A DNA stretch of 64,000 bases from Isoetes taiwanensis (taxonomy: Eukaryota > Streptophyta > Lycopodiopsida > Isoetales > Isoetaceae). The notes below the pieces were generated by a model. That model ran no database searches, was not told the origin of the DNA, and was given only the letters and a program-made list of their open reading frames with translations. Below, piece by piece: positions 1 to 12,045 of the stretch. Location of the stretch: contig JAJEKV010000002.1 of the NCBI GenBank assembly GCA_021234155.1, positions 1,144,164 to 1,208,163 on the forward strand, read 5' to 3'. Made by a program: the position numbers and the translations under genes. Each line of letters begins with the position of its first letter. Position 1 is the first letter of the stretch.

Positions 1-195
1 TGGAATGTTGAGGGATTGGATTCATCCCCAAGCAAGAGGAGCAGGTTGTCTTTGTATTTATCTTGCCATAAAGATGATGTTCAAAAGTTGGCTAGGATCA
101 TAGGCCGTGATTATAATGTTCTGGTTGCTGCTGCTGATTTATCTAAGGTTACTGCGTGGAAGTCGTCCATCAATATCATTTTCACAAATAGATAG
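1..195 (+). CDS. 3'-terminal coding fragment of an unidentified gene cut by the window edge
   Basis: Frame 1 is open from the first base to a TAG at 193-195, giving 64 residues. The composition looks like a real protein end (CHKDDVQKLARIIGRDYNV, then a short stretch ending IIFTNR). I do not recognise the family. No start codon is expected because the 5' part lies outside the window. A GGTGCGGGTGGCGAT-type direct repeat follows at about 223-272 in the presumed 3' flank. A chance ORF is possible, but 64 codons without a stop in AT-rich DNA plus protein-like composition favour a terminal exon. Confidence 0.4.
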   Translation, partial: WNVEGLDSSPSKRSRLSLYLSCHKDDVQKLARIIGRDYNVLVAAADLSKVTAWKSSINIIFTNR

Positions 196-222
196 ATTTG
201 AACACTATATGGTCACCAACAT

Positions 223-272
223 ATGGTGCGGGTGGCGATGGTGCGATGGTGCGGGTGGCGATGGTGCGGGGT
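223..272. repeat. short direct repeat, GGTGCGGGTGGCGAT unit
   Basis: Two to three close copies of a G-rich unit lie just after the stop of the preceding ORF. From here to about 1080 I see no gene, only a G run near 800 and AT-rich sequence. Confidence 0.6.
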
Positions 273-1083
273 GATCCGACGGGAATGTCCAGCTAAGTGC
301 ATTTCTCCCAGCTCTCATGGTTCTTAATACGCTAGTTTTCTCAAATCTTGTACAGGATTAGACTATGTTCATCCCTCTTAGGAAATAAGCTATGTAGTAT
401 ACAAATGTATGATTGCTCTGGCCGAGAAAGAACAGCCAGATATCTGTACATGAACAGGGCGTAACACTGCTAGATCATGACATACAATGGTTGTAGAAAA
501 TTTGAAATTTGGGATAGATAAGGAACGACAACAGGCGACTCAACAGACACAATTGGAGAATAAAGGGGAGCATCGGGGAGGAGGATCTCAAGGTTCCGGC
601 GACGGGCGATTCAAAAACTCAGAGCCGTTAAGAAATAGGTATAGGCATAAAATAAAATAAAATAAATTAAAAATGTGGAAAATCAAGGAATTTGGAAATA
701 AAGGGGATGAAACGTGGCAAAGTGGGGAGATAGCACCAGGCGTCTGTCCGGCTACAAAGATGGGACACGTGGCGGAGACAGGAAGGGAAAAAAAGGGGGG
801 GGGGGGTAGAAATATATAAAATGCAGAACGTCGTAAACTAACGAATATGACTGCACATGACGGGTAGTAGGGATCATGACAGCTACGGATAGCCATAATA
901 ATGAGTAGTATAGAGAAAATAGGAAAGGTACACTTGTCAGCTATCGGGCTAGGGATGTGTGGCGGGGATTAGCAGACGAAAACTTCTGGGACAGGATAGG
1001 ACAAGACTGGCATTTAAGGCAGACGGCCAGAATTAAGTAGGCGGGAAACCGGACAGATTTCGTAAACCCTAAATACCCTAAAT

Positions 1084-1095
1084 CCTATATATAAC
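1084..1095 (+). promoter_or_regulatory. possible TATA box
   Basis: CCTATATATAAC lies 20-30 bp upstream of an ORF opening at 1115 and about 230 bp upstream of the Cys-rich ORF at 1327. The position would suit a core promoter, but AT-rich DNA gives many such matches. Confidence 0.25.
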
Positions 1096-1326
1096 AGTTA
1101 CAACGAGAGAAAGAGTGATAGTGAAGGCCGCCCTTAGAAATCGGGTTTCTCCCTGGCCGCTGAGCCCGCCTTTTAGGCTCGAAATTCAAATTGAGCAAGG
1201 AAGCGCCGGCAAATATCGATCCATCCGCCTCAGCTCAGGATCAAGTATGGACAGGGGGAAAAAGGTTCTTGTGGATGTAGATGAAGAAAAGAAGGTCGGC
1301 AAGAAGCGCCCCAACTCCACTTAACA

Positions 1327-1781
1327 GTGCCATTCAATCCCAATCTTGAGGAGCTTAATCCGTGGTTCATTTGTTTCGACAGTTGTATGTGCCTGAGCAG
1401 AGGTTTGCCTTCATGCATCAGCTGCGGCCGAGTGCATTGTCTGTACTGTGACAGAATTCATCATGCACAGTCCATGCGGGATAGCCAATATACCCTAGGA
1501 CTGCTGGAAGTACTAGGAGTATTAGGCGACAAGAACGATCGGTGAGGCGCCAAGACATGGATCGAACTATGCAGTGCTTCAATAGATTGCAGGTTCATGC
1601 TGCCATACAAAGATCCTCGAGTTATCAGCACAATCTTCTGGTGTGTGATTTCGGTAAGGTTTGTATTTACTGCTGTGAGAAGAACCCCGTCGATTTTTTG
1701 TGCCGAGCTTACATGGGGAGGAATCTCGAAAAAGTTAAAAAGATCGGTGAGCCATCTTCCGAAAAGAAGCTAAAAAATTAG
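1327..1781 (+). pseudogene. Cys-rich zinc-finger-like relic, possibly PLATZ type
   Basis: Two overlapping open stretches in different frames (1327-1545, and 1542-1781 with ATG at 1557) give about 72 and 79 residues. The first holds spaced cysteines followed by a His pair (CISCGRVHCLYCDRIHH), a C-x2-C-x4-C-x2-C-x3-HH arrangement like B-box or PLATZ fingers. The second holds CIYCCEKNPVDFLC, a C-x2-C...C pattern that would suit the second PLATZ half, and ends in a Lys-rich tail. The stop at 1543-1545 and change of frame suggest one frameshifted gene or an unrecognised splice. The family name is a guess from Cys/His spacing only; the Cys-rich nature is seen directly. Confidence 0.35.
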
Positions 1782-2690
1782 TTATGGACAGAAAAAGAGT
1801 TTGATCAGCATAAAATCAGAGGAGGAGACGTAAGAAGGGGGGAGGCCCAAGCAGATGCATGCCATGCTCTCCTTTTGTTCTACTCTTTTATCTTTTTATC
1901 TTTTTATATCTCTTTATCTTCTTGCTCTACCCTTTTCTGTTGTCTGTTCAAAACAATCCTTTGTTCAAACAGTTAGGTCCAGAAAGTGCAGGTAAGTAAT
2001 TCCGATCAGAAGGGATACAAATCCTGTTTGTTCCTGTTTGTTTGTGTGAGAAGAAACGATTTTGGATGAGAATGGCTGAAAAAGCTAAGTAATGTAAGTG
2101 AGAGAAGAACTCTCCTTTTTCAATGTAGAATTTTTGCAGTAAGCATAGCATCGGATGTTTTCTATAGTAACTTTGTCCCAGTGTTGCTTATTCTCTCCCT
2201 AAAACAAAAAGACATATTCCATATCTGTATCTGTATTTCGTGGACTAATATGATATAACCAAATCAGCGAACTAACGGCTGTAATTGGGGTTGCCCCCAT
2301 ACATCTCGGGGGGTGACTATACGAAACCATATTGGGTGGTATGTAGTACTTAGAAAGGGTACCCGGTGGCCTTCAGCTTAGGGCACGCCAAAACAAGACC
2401 AAAGAGAGGTGGCTGACTTACCGATAAACTATGCACAAACTGGACTCGCTAGTTGCCAAAATTAAACATAGGATGCAGGTATATGAAGCTAGGAAGATAC
2501 ATATAGCAGGTTGGCAGAAATACGAATGAAGGTAAGGGAGGGCGTATGTTTAAGGTGGCAACGAATCTTCGGGTATGGGCCCACATAGGGGACGAAAGAA
2601 ATATAGTAATAAAGTCGTATTTAATTAAAGTGGGACAAATCTCGAATTTTGGAAATTTCTCGAATTTTTACATTGAATCAAGAGTTAGAT
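1782..2690. other. spacer without recognisable gene
   Basis: AT-rich, with a T-rich stretch at about 1880-1960. The 23-mer at 2614-2636 occurs again, perfectly inverted, at 7166-7188 near the start of the LINE region, so part of this spacer is probably old repeat sequence. Confidence 0.5.
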
Positions 2691-2691
2691 C

Positions 2692-2975
2692 GAGAGGAAG
2701 GGGAAGTTGGGGGAGAAGTTGAGAGAAGTAATGGAAGGGGATAAGTTAGAAGAAGGGGGGGGAAGGGAGGAAAGAGGGGGCAAACAGGTGAGAAAGAGGG
2801 GGCATGGGAGGTGGAGAGGAGGGGTGGGGAGGTTCTCCAGGGGAAGAGGGGCAAGGGGAGGTGAGGAGGGGTGGAGGAGCTTGGAAGGGGGTGAGAAGAG
2901 GGGGCGAGGAGGGAAGGGGCAAGGGGAGGGAGAGCAAGGAGGGGGAGGGGAGGGCAAGGAGTGGAAGTCCCCCAC
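2692..2975 (+). repeat. long polypurine (G/A) tract
   Basis: About 280 bases are almost entirely A and G on the plus strand, with many GGGGAGG and GAGGGG words. All frames are open because such a sequence rarely forms stops; the Gly/Arg/Glu-rich or Pro/Ser-rich ORFs here are therefore not taken as genes. Confidence 0.9.
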
Positions 2976-3011
2976 CCTCCAAAATAAAAATAATAATACA
3001 ATATTTATAAT

Positions 3012-3040
3012 ATAAATAAATAAATAAATAAATAAATTAC
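3012..3040. repeat. (AAAT)n microsatellite
   Basis: About seven AAAT units follow the polypurine tract. Confidence 0.85.
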
Positions 3041-4824
3041 AAATTAATTAATTAGAGTTGTCAATGTAATTAAATATATAAATTAGAGAAACATTTACGA
3101 GTCAATATATACAATTAATTAATTTAGCCTAGACATTAATTTAGCCTTAGACCATTTGTCGCCTCAAGCCTCAATGTGTATGGACCAAGCCATCTTGGAT
3201 AATGTGCAAGGCGAGAATGTGCATGGACTGCATGTGCATGTTGAATTGTAAACATCATTTTCTCCCCTCTCATGATGTGAAGTGGACGTAAAATTATGAC
3301 TTAAATAATAATCGTTGGCATGCCCAAATACACAACTAAGCCCAAATACAACACAACACACAACACAAGTGCCCCCATTCTCGACTCGGTAGTCGAGAAT
3401 GAAGCATCCCTTCATCAATAGAAAGAAATGGTCATGCAGCTGCTCTGGGATTTTTTCAGAAACAAAGACCCAATTCAGGCGAAAAGTGAGAGCATTCAGA
3501 AGCTTGTATGCATAGCAAGAACATCTGACACTTCTTTGGCAATGCAAGAGGCCACCATGGCTTTGCTACCATGCAAGAAAGGCGATTCTTCATCTTCTAC
3601 TCCGTGCTTGGACAACTCCTAAATTGCAAAGCTTCGAGAGCCGGATTTGTCGGCCAAAATCTGCATCAAACACAAAAGACAAAGAGATTTGCTAGCCACA
3701 TCTTCCACATCAAACGCAAAGAGAAACCCAAATCCAAAACCGGAAGCACATTTAAGGACCAAGCACATTTCGGTTCTTCTCCCGAATAGTCACTTCTTCC
3801 TCTGTTAAGTTCTCTGTAGCTGCTATTGCAAGTTTAGATGAAGACGCTCGCATTGTTTTCTTCGCCGGACAAGTTTAGATAAAAAGGCTCCCATTGTTTC
3901 TTACCTAGCGTAGCCGCCGTCAAAAATCCCCTGCTCAGTATATTTTATGCAAACGAAAAAAAAGAGGGAGGCTGAAATTTTGCCCCTTTTTCAAGTCGAA
4001 ATGCAAATCGATCCGTCGCCGCAATGCTTCCTCTCATTAAAGCGGCGTCACTGAAAAGAAGAATCGGTCGCAAAAAGAACATCCGTTATTAAGGAGAGAA
4101 GCTGAAAGAAAAACCTTTGTTAAGCAAGACGCCAAAGCAGTTTGAAGAAGATGCCGGAGCAGCTTGAAGAAAAACTTCGTTAAGAAGACCCCTGGAAAGC
4201 AGCTTTGATGAAGAGAAGAAGCAGCTTTGAAATTACGGAGATCGCATTGTGATACAAGGGAAATTGGCGCAGCAGATCATGCGCAGCCTATATTCATTTT
4301 TTCCATTCTTTTCTTTGCCTCTCCGGCGTGGCAACAAAGGCTAGGGCTCTCGCCTCCATACAAGCACATTTGAGATCCATATCCAAGTCTGCTTCCTTGG
4401 CTTTTAGGTTTTGCCTCTATCGCCTGCTGCTACGCTTCCGTGCTTCTTTATTTATTTTTTTCCATTCTTTTCTTTGCCTCCGGCCGGCAAACAAAGGCGC
4501 TTGGCAGAAAAACAAATGAAGAAACAACATGAATGACGACTAGCAAAGAAAATGATGGCCATACCTTATAAAAGATCCGCCATAGCCTTCTTGCTCCCCA
4601 GATCTTTCCTATTCTTTTGTGCATGTATGCCCATTTCTTGCTCCAACTCTTTCCGATTCTTTTTTAGCGTAAAGTGTTGATTTTGCATAGCCACGATTTT
4701 CTAGAAGTGTTGGTTAATCCGCCAAGTCGAAATTGATTAGCAAGCCGGTGGGAGCTATGGCGTTGGGGAGCTTCTTCCAAGTGGTACAAAGGAACTTCTG
4801 TCTCAAAGGTATGTACCAAAGTTT
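3041..4824. other. spacer; no gene recognised
   Basis: Short ORFs (3428-3622, 3571-3789, 4328-4519) have no recognisable domain. The 20-mer TTCCATTCTTTTCTTTGCCT occurs at 4301-4320 and again at 4460-4479, a local duplication. TATAAAA near 4567 could be a core promoter element, but no convincing gene follows. Confidence 0.4.
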
Positions 4825-5003
4825 AAAATTCAACCATGGGTGGGAAAAAAAGGCGGGGTATTAAAAAAAAGGGGGTAGAATAATACGTTGAAAAAGAAAG
4901 GAAAATAAATGATTTTAAATTTCAAGCATGGGCGGGAAAAAAAGGCGGGGTATTAGAAAAAAAGGGTAAAATAATACGTTGAAAAAGAAAGTGTAAAATA
5001 AAT
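4825..5003. repeat. two-copy tandem repeat, about 88 bp unit
   Basis: Two adjacent copies share GGCGGGGTATTA and AATAATACGTTGAAAAAG, with small differences in A-run length. Confidence 0.85.
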
Positions 5004-5439
5004 GCTAATAATATAGGATTATATTTTGATGTGTCCCCATATTTTGCCATGGTGCACGTTTTCTAGGAATATAATCTTATTCTAAGGTAAAAATTTAACT
5101 TTGCAAAGATCATGATATAATTTACACCTTGTTTAACCCATTTTGAAGGATGGGGACAATGCATAGGTCTAATAGGCTCTCATAGGTTATAATGTGCATT
5201 ATAGGTGCATATGTTGCTATTTACATGTGCATTAGGCATTACTCTTTACATAGCTAAACATGAGCCTAATGGTCCCGTCTTCATATACCTATATGGTAAA
5301 GGGGGAGGGTCCATTGGATATGTGTCCATTAGATAATACATGGGGAGGGTCTATTTTCCATGGAAAATACGTAGGAAATTTATGGGGAGGGTATTTTTTC
5401 ATAGAAAATACATAGGATGTTTGAAGGTTATTCATTTTC
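5004..5439. other. spacer; no gene recognised
   Basis: AT-rich. GGGGAGGGT words recur at about 5301, 5341 and 5380 beside near-copies of CCATGGAAAATAC, a decayed local repeat. Confidence 0.4.
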
Positions 5440-5900
5440 GACCTTCTGACTCGAGCTTTGAAATTGCTCTTTTTTACTCTGCCTTTTTTGACTCATGAAA
5501 TGAGAAAGGCCCTCAAACTTGCATTTTTCTTTGAGCTGCCTTTTCAACTCGCGGAAGTCGAAAGGCCTTCCGACCCCTAAAATCTGCGTTCGGCTTTTTT
5601 TCGCCTTTCACTTCAGGTCGAAAGGCCTTCAACCCTAAAACTTGGCGCTTCGGCTTTGAATCGCCTTTCTCGACCATGAGTCGAGAAAGGCCTTCACCCC
5701 TAAAACTGCGTTTACGGCTTTGAGTCGCCTTTTTCGACTTCGCTGGTGAAAAAGGCCTTCGATCCCTAAAACCGCGTTTTTAAGCTTTTGGCCGCCTTTT
5801 TTCGACTTCGCGAAGTCGAGAAAGGCCTTCACCCCTAAAACCTGCGTTTTTAAGCTTTTTCTTTTCTCGACTCTCATGAGTCGAAAGCTCTCGCCTCATT
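5440..5900. repeat. tandem array of about 65 bp units, each able to form a hairpin
   Basis: About six or seven diverged units share CGCCTTT, a CGA...TCG palindrome, AAAGGCCTTC and CCCTAAAAC. Palindromes seen: CCTTTCTCGA with TCGAGAAAGG (5664-5673 and 5681-5690); GCCTTTTTC with GAAAAAGGC (5727-5735 and 5748-5756); and the perfect 16-mer CGACTTCGCGAAGTCG at 5803-5818. A minus-strand ORF (5635-5877) crosses several units and reads as a repeated peptide, but I take it as a by-product of the array. Confidence 0.85.
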
Positions 5901-6286
5901 TTTTTTCCAAAATGGCCCTAAGAACTGCTTTATTTTAATTTTTTTTGCCCTCAGAGCATCACTTGACTAACTTGATTTTGTCTTTTGTAGTCCTTATCTC
6001 CACCAGATAGTACATGCTTGGGAGCAATGAAAAGACCAGTTCATTGAAGAAAGATGTCGAGAAGAGGGTGGTGACATCAGTTGGACATACAAGCACGTGG
6101 CCTATGAGGGAACTCTTCATACAAATTTCTATCGTCTGTAGGTTGCTCCGTGACTTGGACAGAGCTCCACGCGCCGTTTGCACTAGGTGGTTCATGTGTG
6201 AAGAGGGTGTAATCATTGTGATAATACGACCACTATGGTCTCTTCACCCACTGTAATGTATATTGTAATGAGCCCATTTATAAATA

Positions 6287-6840
6287 CATTAGAGGTAATT
6301 TGAGATCTCATTTTGTCCCATTAAGGGATGCTTAAAAAGCCACATCAGCTTTTTAAACTGTCCAATAAGAGAAGAGCTCCAGTGTATTTTATTCCAGTAT
6401 TATGTGGCAACAGTAATTAATGCAGTTCTAACTAACTTTTGCAGTGTCATTTTTCTACTATAGCTTTTGATCAAAAACTCCGATTCGAACACTATTTGTG
6501 GCAATGGATTCGTCTCCTCAAGATCTTTCTAATGACAACCATTGTTATATCTTTTGGGATGTAAATATATAAGAAAAGAGCAAAAAACCATATTTTTTAA
6601 GGTTAACACATATGGCTTGTATTGAAATACATCATAACCATATATCACTTGAAAGATCTTTTCATTCTGCATCTAATGCAACAAACGCCGCAGCATTTTC
6701 ATGAGTAGATCAAAAGTTATAGGGAAAAAACGACAGCAATGAAGTTGTTAATGCTGCATTAATTGCAGTTTGATGTAGAGTACTCATTCTATTGGAGGAT
6801 TCTTATGGGGACAAAAGGAGATCTCAAATTACCTCTAATG
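6287..6840. mobile_element. 554 bp inverted-repeat element (MITE-like) with TA target duplication
   Basis: The left end CATTAGAGGTAATTTGAGAT is matched in reverse at the right end, which finishes ATCTCAAATTACCTCTAATG. The terminal repeats extend about 34 bp with one or two mismatches. TA lies on both sides (6285-6286 and 6841-6842), as in Tc1/mariner-type insertions. The interior also folds back loosely (CTTTTGATC left, GATCAAAAG right). No transposase is present, so it would be non-autonomous. Confidence 0.7.
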
Positions 6841-7396
6841 TAAGGTATCTCAAAACTAGTATTTTTTGGTGATTAAGTAAACAATTTGCTTAATTTTTGT
6901 TGGAATTTGTGATCTCTTGTCTACCCACCTAAGAAAATAGAGCCAAAATGTCTTGGTAAAGGAATTCACCCTCACGCAAAAAACTCTTATTTTGGATGAC
7001 AAATAAGCCCCAAAATAGGAACTCGACTCGTTATCCGACAAAAACTGGGAGAAAGCTTGGATGCACAGTAACAGTCAAAAATTCGAATTAAGGACAGTTT
7101 TCGGGTCGGGGTGCTCCTTCTTGTGTAAAATAACAGAGTTCCAAAAAAAAGTGGGAATAGAATGAGTCCCACTTTAATTAAATACGACTTAATAGAAATA
7201 TGGTAATACGACAAGGCGTGTAAATGTACGATATAGGTTGTATAGGTTGTATTGAGATAGTGATGTATTAAGGAAAGTATAGATATAATTGCAGGGAGGT
7301 ATATGATAGATACGAATGCAGACGTACGCAAGCGACCTAGTAGAGATACTAATGAAAAGGAGAAGTTGGGCGGATACATGAAACTCTATTAATCCA
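6841..7396. other. spacer and possible 5' border of the LINE
   Basis: No coding signal recognised. Contains 7166-7188, the inverted copy of 2614-2636. The true 5' end of the following LINE could not be placed. Confidence 0.35.
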
Positions 7397-9143
7397 TTAA
7401 TCCAAGGGACGTAACAAAAACGAAGAAGAGACGAACAGAATCCAGATAAATAGGGGGTCCATGAGTAGATGGTGCAAAGGGTGGAAGGCTAAGCTATGGG
7501 ACAGAGAGACGGGTGTCTCCGCCATACACCAGGACAGAGTGGGAAAAATAGCCCACCGGCTGGTGCCGACTGCTAAACAATGCACCACCTACTCCGCCCA
7601 TAGAATGGAAACGAAAATGGAAGTGGAAAGACAAGAGGTTGCTGGCAAGGGATAGTGGGAGGCAACTCCCCGGCCGTACACCAGGACAGTGAGGATCCAA
7701 TCCTCCGGCTGGTGCACCAAAGTCACAAAAAAACCCACTCCCAAAAGGATACAAAGAAAGCAAAACAGTCCATATGGTACCGAAAATCACTGAATCTACT
7801 AAGGGCCAGCCATAAAAACGCCGATAGTAAATGGCGGACGCAAACACCCAGTAATCATATCTTAGATAGGATGATTCGAATTTTGAAATTCAAAACTGAA
7901 AGAATATGGGGGGGAAAAGGTCCGAACGGATAAATAAAGGAACAAGATATAGTAAGCCCGCGGAAGAGAAATAGGAAACAGAAAGCACAGGAGAGAGCGA
8001 AGCGCTGAAGGGAACTCGCAAAGCGAACCACCACAACAACAGAAAGAAGAAGAATGGCTAGCCAAACATGAGCGGGGGCAAGCAGAAGAACTCAAGCAAG
8101 ATCCGCAGGACTTCTGGCAATGATGGATCGTAAGGTCGAAGCTGTGGTCCCGAGGATGGAAGCACGAACACACCGGGCAAAAGTCTGTGCAAATGTAACA
8201 AAGAGGCAATAGGGAAAGTGGAAGAACGGGTGCAGGTGGTGGAAGATACGAGGGCGGAAAATCGAAGAGGATGGAAGAGGAGGAAAGAAAAAAGCGAAAT
8301 CATACAAAGGTTGGTGATATTAGAAAAGCAACAAATAGATCTAGATGCGTAAGAAGTTTTGATAGGATTAAACCATTACATAGTGGAGTTCAAAGAACAA
8401 AGAAAGGATTAAACTTGATGTAAGATTGATAAGAGTAGCCGAGAGGTTTAACGAAGACACGCCTGTCACCGCAGAGATAATGGAGAACGCTTTTTCAGAA
8501 CACGAATGTGATAGTGAAAGCAAAGACGAAAGCGTGAGCTTGGAGAGGGAGAGATGGTGACATATAAATGTGACTATGAGAGACCTCGGCGCCAAAGAAA
8601 GAATCATCCACGCAGGTTCAAACTCGTGAATGGACTCAAAGTACAAGAGGCCCTTAACACCTTATGCAGAGACAGGGGTTACACAGAGAACTCCAGCGAA
8701 AGTCGGAGAACCGGAGCCCAAGGGAGTACAAGCTGTGGGTAAAGGATGGGAAACTATACCTCAAAAGAGGACGGAGAACACACCGCAAGAACCGGCTAAA
8801 TGCAGAGAGATGGGATGGACCAAGAAAAATGGGGGAGATGGAATAAAAACGGGAGGTGGTGAGAGGACAGGACAGCTGAAGCGCATGAGGGAAATAACAC
8901 CATGGGAAATAGACCGAAAAACAGCCCCAAGATTCTAACAACAAACACAGCTTAGGATGGGGAAGCTGAAAAAGAGGCCTAAGGGACCCAGACAAGAACA
9001 TAAAGTCGACAAAGGGAGAGTGGGGGGATCGTGGAGCAAGAACGAGGACAACTAAGGAAAGGACACGTAATGGAACAACAGGGAGACAGGGGGGTGCATA
9101 AAGGAAGGGATCTGGTACTAGAATTGGTAACGATATCCTTGGG

Positions 9144-9600
9144 ATGATGGAGAAACCAAAACGGCTAACCGAGACCAGATATCATATGTCCGGTAGAGAC
9201 ATGGGAACACAAAGACAAAGAGGCTACCGGGATGAACCAGGCTACACTTTTTCACCTGTTGGAGGGAAAAGAACTACAATAGGAAGGGGTAGCGCAGGGC
9301 TAGCCTGTTACATTAGGAATAGCAGTATCAGAAAAGCATGTATTTTGGAAAACGACATTAATAAAAGATACATGCTTATAAATGTTGTGTTGCTTGATTA
9401 CGTAAATCAGTGTTTGCTAATAGTATACTATCTGCCCCAATGCGATAAAACCCGGAACTATTAAGCATGGGGGAGAGATCGTCATGAGACATAGGGATAA
9501 GGGAATGTTGATCATAGTGGGGATATTAATGCAAGGACGGACGGGAACAATCACATAAAGCGGTGGATAGACAACGAGTGGGCAAGGGACACGTACTATA
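9144..9600 (+). pseudogene. LINE endonuclease (APE-like) remnant
   Basis: The ORF at 9144-9464 contains SAGLACYIRNSSIR, resembling the GVA-type strand of APE-like endonucleases, and YYLPQCDK. After a frameshift, the region from about 9500 reads GDINARTDGN, like the conserved GDFNAR motif. In an active element this domain nicks the target DNA for target-primed reverse transcription. The 3' catalytic SDH region was not located. Confidence 0.6.
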
Positions 9601-10469
9601 AGAGGGGAGGAATGGCAAATGTGACACGAGTGATCTAAATGGAAATCGCATTACAAATGAGGAGAAACACTGATGGAGGTATGTACAAATCCATGCATAC
9701 AATTATATGCAATGGTTTAAGAAGATGGGAGGATTCAAAGCCCACAAGCACAAATGCCCACCTGAGCAGCATAGTAGACTACGGATAGCAAAATGAAGAA
9801 GCAATAAAAAGAAATCGGAAAGATGGAATTAGGGCCGATAGGAAGGAGGGAGGGACATAGACCCATATTGCTCAAGATAAAGGCGACAAGGGGAAGAAAC
9901 AGAGGACTCTAGCAAGGAAGAGGTAAACAGGCCGAGATAAATAATTAAAATCCAGAGAAAAACAGAGTGGGAACATTCATAAAAATCCGCCAAAAAGGGA
10001 ATAAAAGCCGGAAGGTATGGGGGAGAGGGAAAATGAAGGACAGAGGGAATGATATGAACGACATCTTGGAGGAAGCAGAGAGTGGCATTGGGGAGAAGAG
10101 AAAGAGGAAGAGGGCTATAGCATTTCAAGATGGTTTTTGATGAAGGGTGCATGGAACAACGGCGAAAGCCAAACAGGCAAAAGGAACCGAGGCATACCAA
10201 GAGGAACGCAGTAAAGTAATGCGGAAAATTCTGAAAAGAAAGAGAACCGCAACCCTAAGAACCATCAAATGGGGATTGGCCAAGACCCCAAAAGGAGACC
10301 TAAAGTATTCCGAACAATATGAAAAGAGGCTCAAAAAGCAAAAGCGGATACATCAACAGGGAGGAGGGGGAGAAGAACGGAAATAGAAATAGACTGGACA
10401 AGATACCTAGAATGGTTGTACCAAAAACAGAGCTGCACCAATCATGGACCCGAAGGTAGACACAAACCC

Positions 10470-11576
10470 CTTTCTCCAAGGAAGAAGTGACATGGGCACT
10501 AAAACAAAATGACAAACAATAAAGCTCCTGATCTATATGGGCTAACAAATGAGATGCCGGTGAGGGAATAGAGATAATAGGGATTATAACAGAAATATTC
10601 AATGAGGTAGTACATTTGGTCTCCTGAATGATGGCGCTTTAACAAGGTAATCCCTCTCCACAAAGGAGGAAACAAGGAGGAACCGAGCAACTACGTAACT
10701 ATTATGGTCGGGCTTCAAAGTATTCATGAATGGTTCGGGAAAACGCCGATCAAAAGTCAAAACGCGGGCAAAGGGGAAGCTGTGAGCACAAGGTCGCGGT
10801 GTTTTCACCGTGAGTATTCGACTATGGACCATTTGGTGACTCTATGGATAATGATAGGGCATTAAAGGAGAATAACAAGAAGATCATATGCTTGCTTCGT
10901 GGACTTTAAAAAAGCCTTCACACAAAGGTTTAGGGATAAGCTTCTACTTAGACTAATAGGACTAAGAGCACCGTATGGGTTAGTAGGATCAATCGCAAGG
11001 CTATACCAAAAGGTGTATGCCAAAAACAGAGGGGGGGGAGAAGCCATAGAATGCGATACAGGAGTAAAGCAAGGATGTCCACTATCACCCACACTGTTTG
11101 GGATATACATAGATGCTCTACAGGAATTTGTCAGGGAAAGACAGGGAGACAGTGAAGCACCAATGATAGGGAAAATAAAAGTCCCAATAATGTTATATGC
11201 GGATGATTTAGGTATGATGGCTTACCAAAGCCAAAGGGATGCAATGATGCTAGAGATACTAGAGGAATTTCAGAAGAGACAGGACCCACAAATAACCCGG
11301 GAAAAACAAAAATAGTGACCTTCGACAAAGATAAAGCATGTGCCATTTAGATACAAGGGGGAGGAACTAGAGGAAGCCACAGGGTACAGGTATCTAGGGT
11401 ACGACACACATGGAGGGGGGAGATGGTCAAAAGGAGCGGATACCAGATTCCAAGCAGCAATAGGGAATTATTACATCATGATGAATTATCGCGAACAACA
11501 AATGATCACCAATTGGGAAATCAAAGCATACCTATTCAAAGACCATAGTAGCATCAACACGGTTGTACGGATGTGA
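10470..11576 (+). pseudogene. LINE reverse transcriptase remnant
   Basis: An upstream frame reads NKAPDLYGL (the KAPGPDGI-like motif) near 10520, then SNYVTIMVG near 10690. The main open piece (10899-11315, 138 aa) begins MDFKKAF, has GVKQGCPLSPTLFGIYIDA at about residues 55-73 and the catalytic box LYADD (YADD residues 100-103), placing the two metal-binding aspartates. The next piece (11340-11576) reads GYRYLGYDTHGGGRWSKGAD, the region after the palm. Frame changes at about 10900, 11310 and 11570 show decay. The family copies element RNA into DNA at the target site. Confidence 0.88.
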
Positions 11577-12045
11577 GACATGGGGACCGTGGATCCCGCC
11601 GAAAAGAAATGGGAAAAACAAGAAGGAATACCGAGGCAATGGCACCTGACAGAATTCCGTGTGAAGACAGGTACATCATTGGTAACAATCTTATATGAGA
11701 CAGGGGAAAAGCCAATGGAAGTGAGGGCACGAAAGAAAACGGTAGGTACCTAATAAAGGACAAATAGCTATGGGAAAGAGGACAAACCGTAGCCACTAGC
11801 GATAGATGAATCAGCAAAACAAAGACATAACAAATGTGGTAAGGGATGGTTTAACAAATTGGCTTAAATGGACAGCAAATATAAGGATGCAACTAAGTCG
11901 ACATTATACAAGCACGGATGGGACGAAGAATGGACAAAGCGAGCAATGAGAAACCGGCGGCACGGCAATACGGGGCCCAAGGCGATCAAGCTATTGGAAA
12001 CCTTCAATCCGGGGACGATAGGGCATATCACATACAAAAGCAAAC

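Noticed and set aside
2678-3015. Five overlapping ORFs of 68-107 codons on both strands
   Set aside because: They arise from the polypurine tract, which hardly ever forms stop codons; composition is low complexity.
5635-5877. Minus-strand repeat protein (80 codons)
   Set aside because: It follows the tandem hairpin array; unit lengths vary and the frame is open only over part of it.
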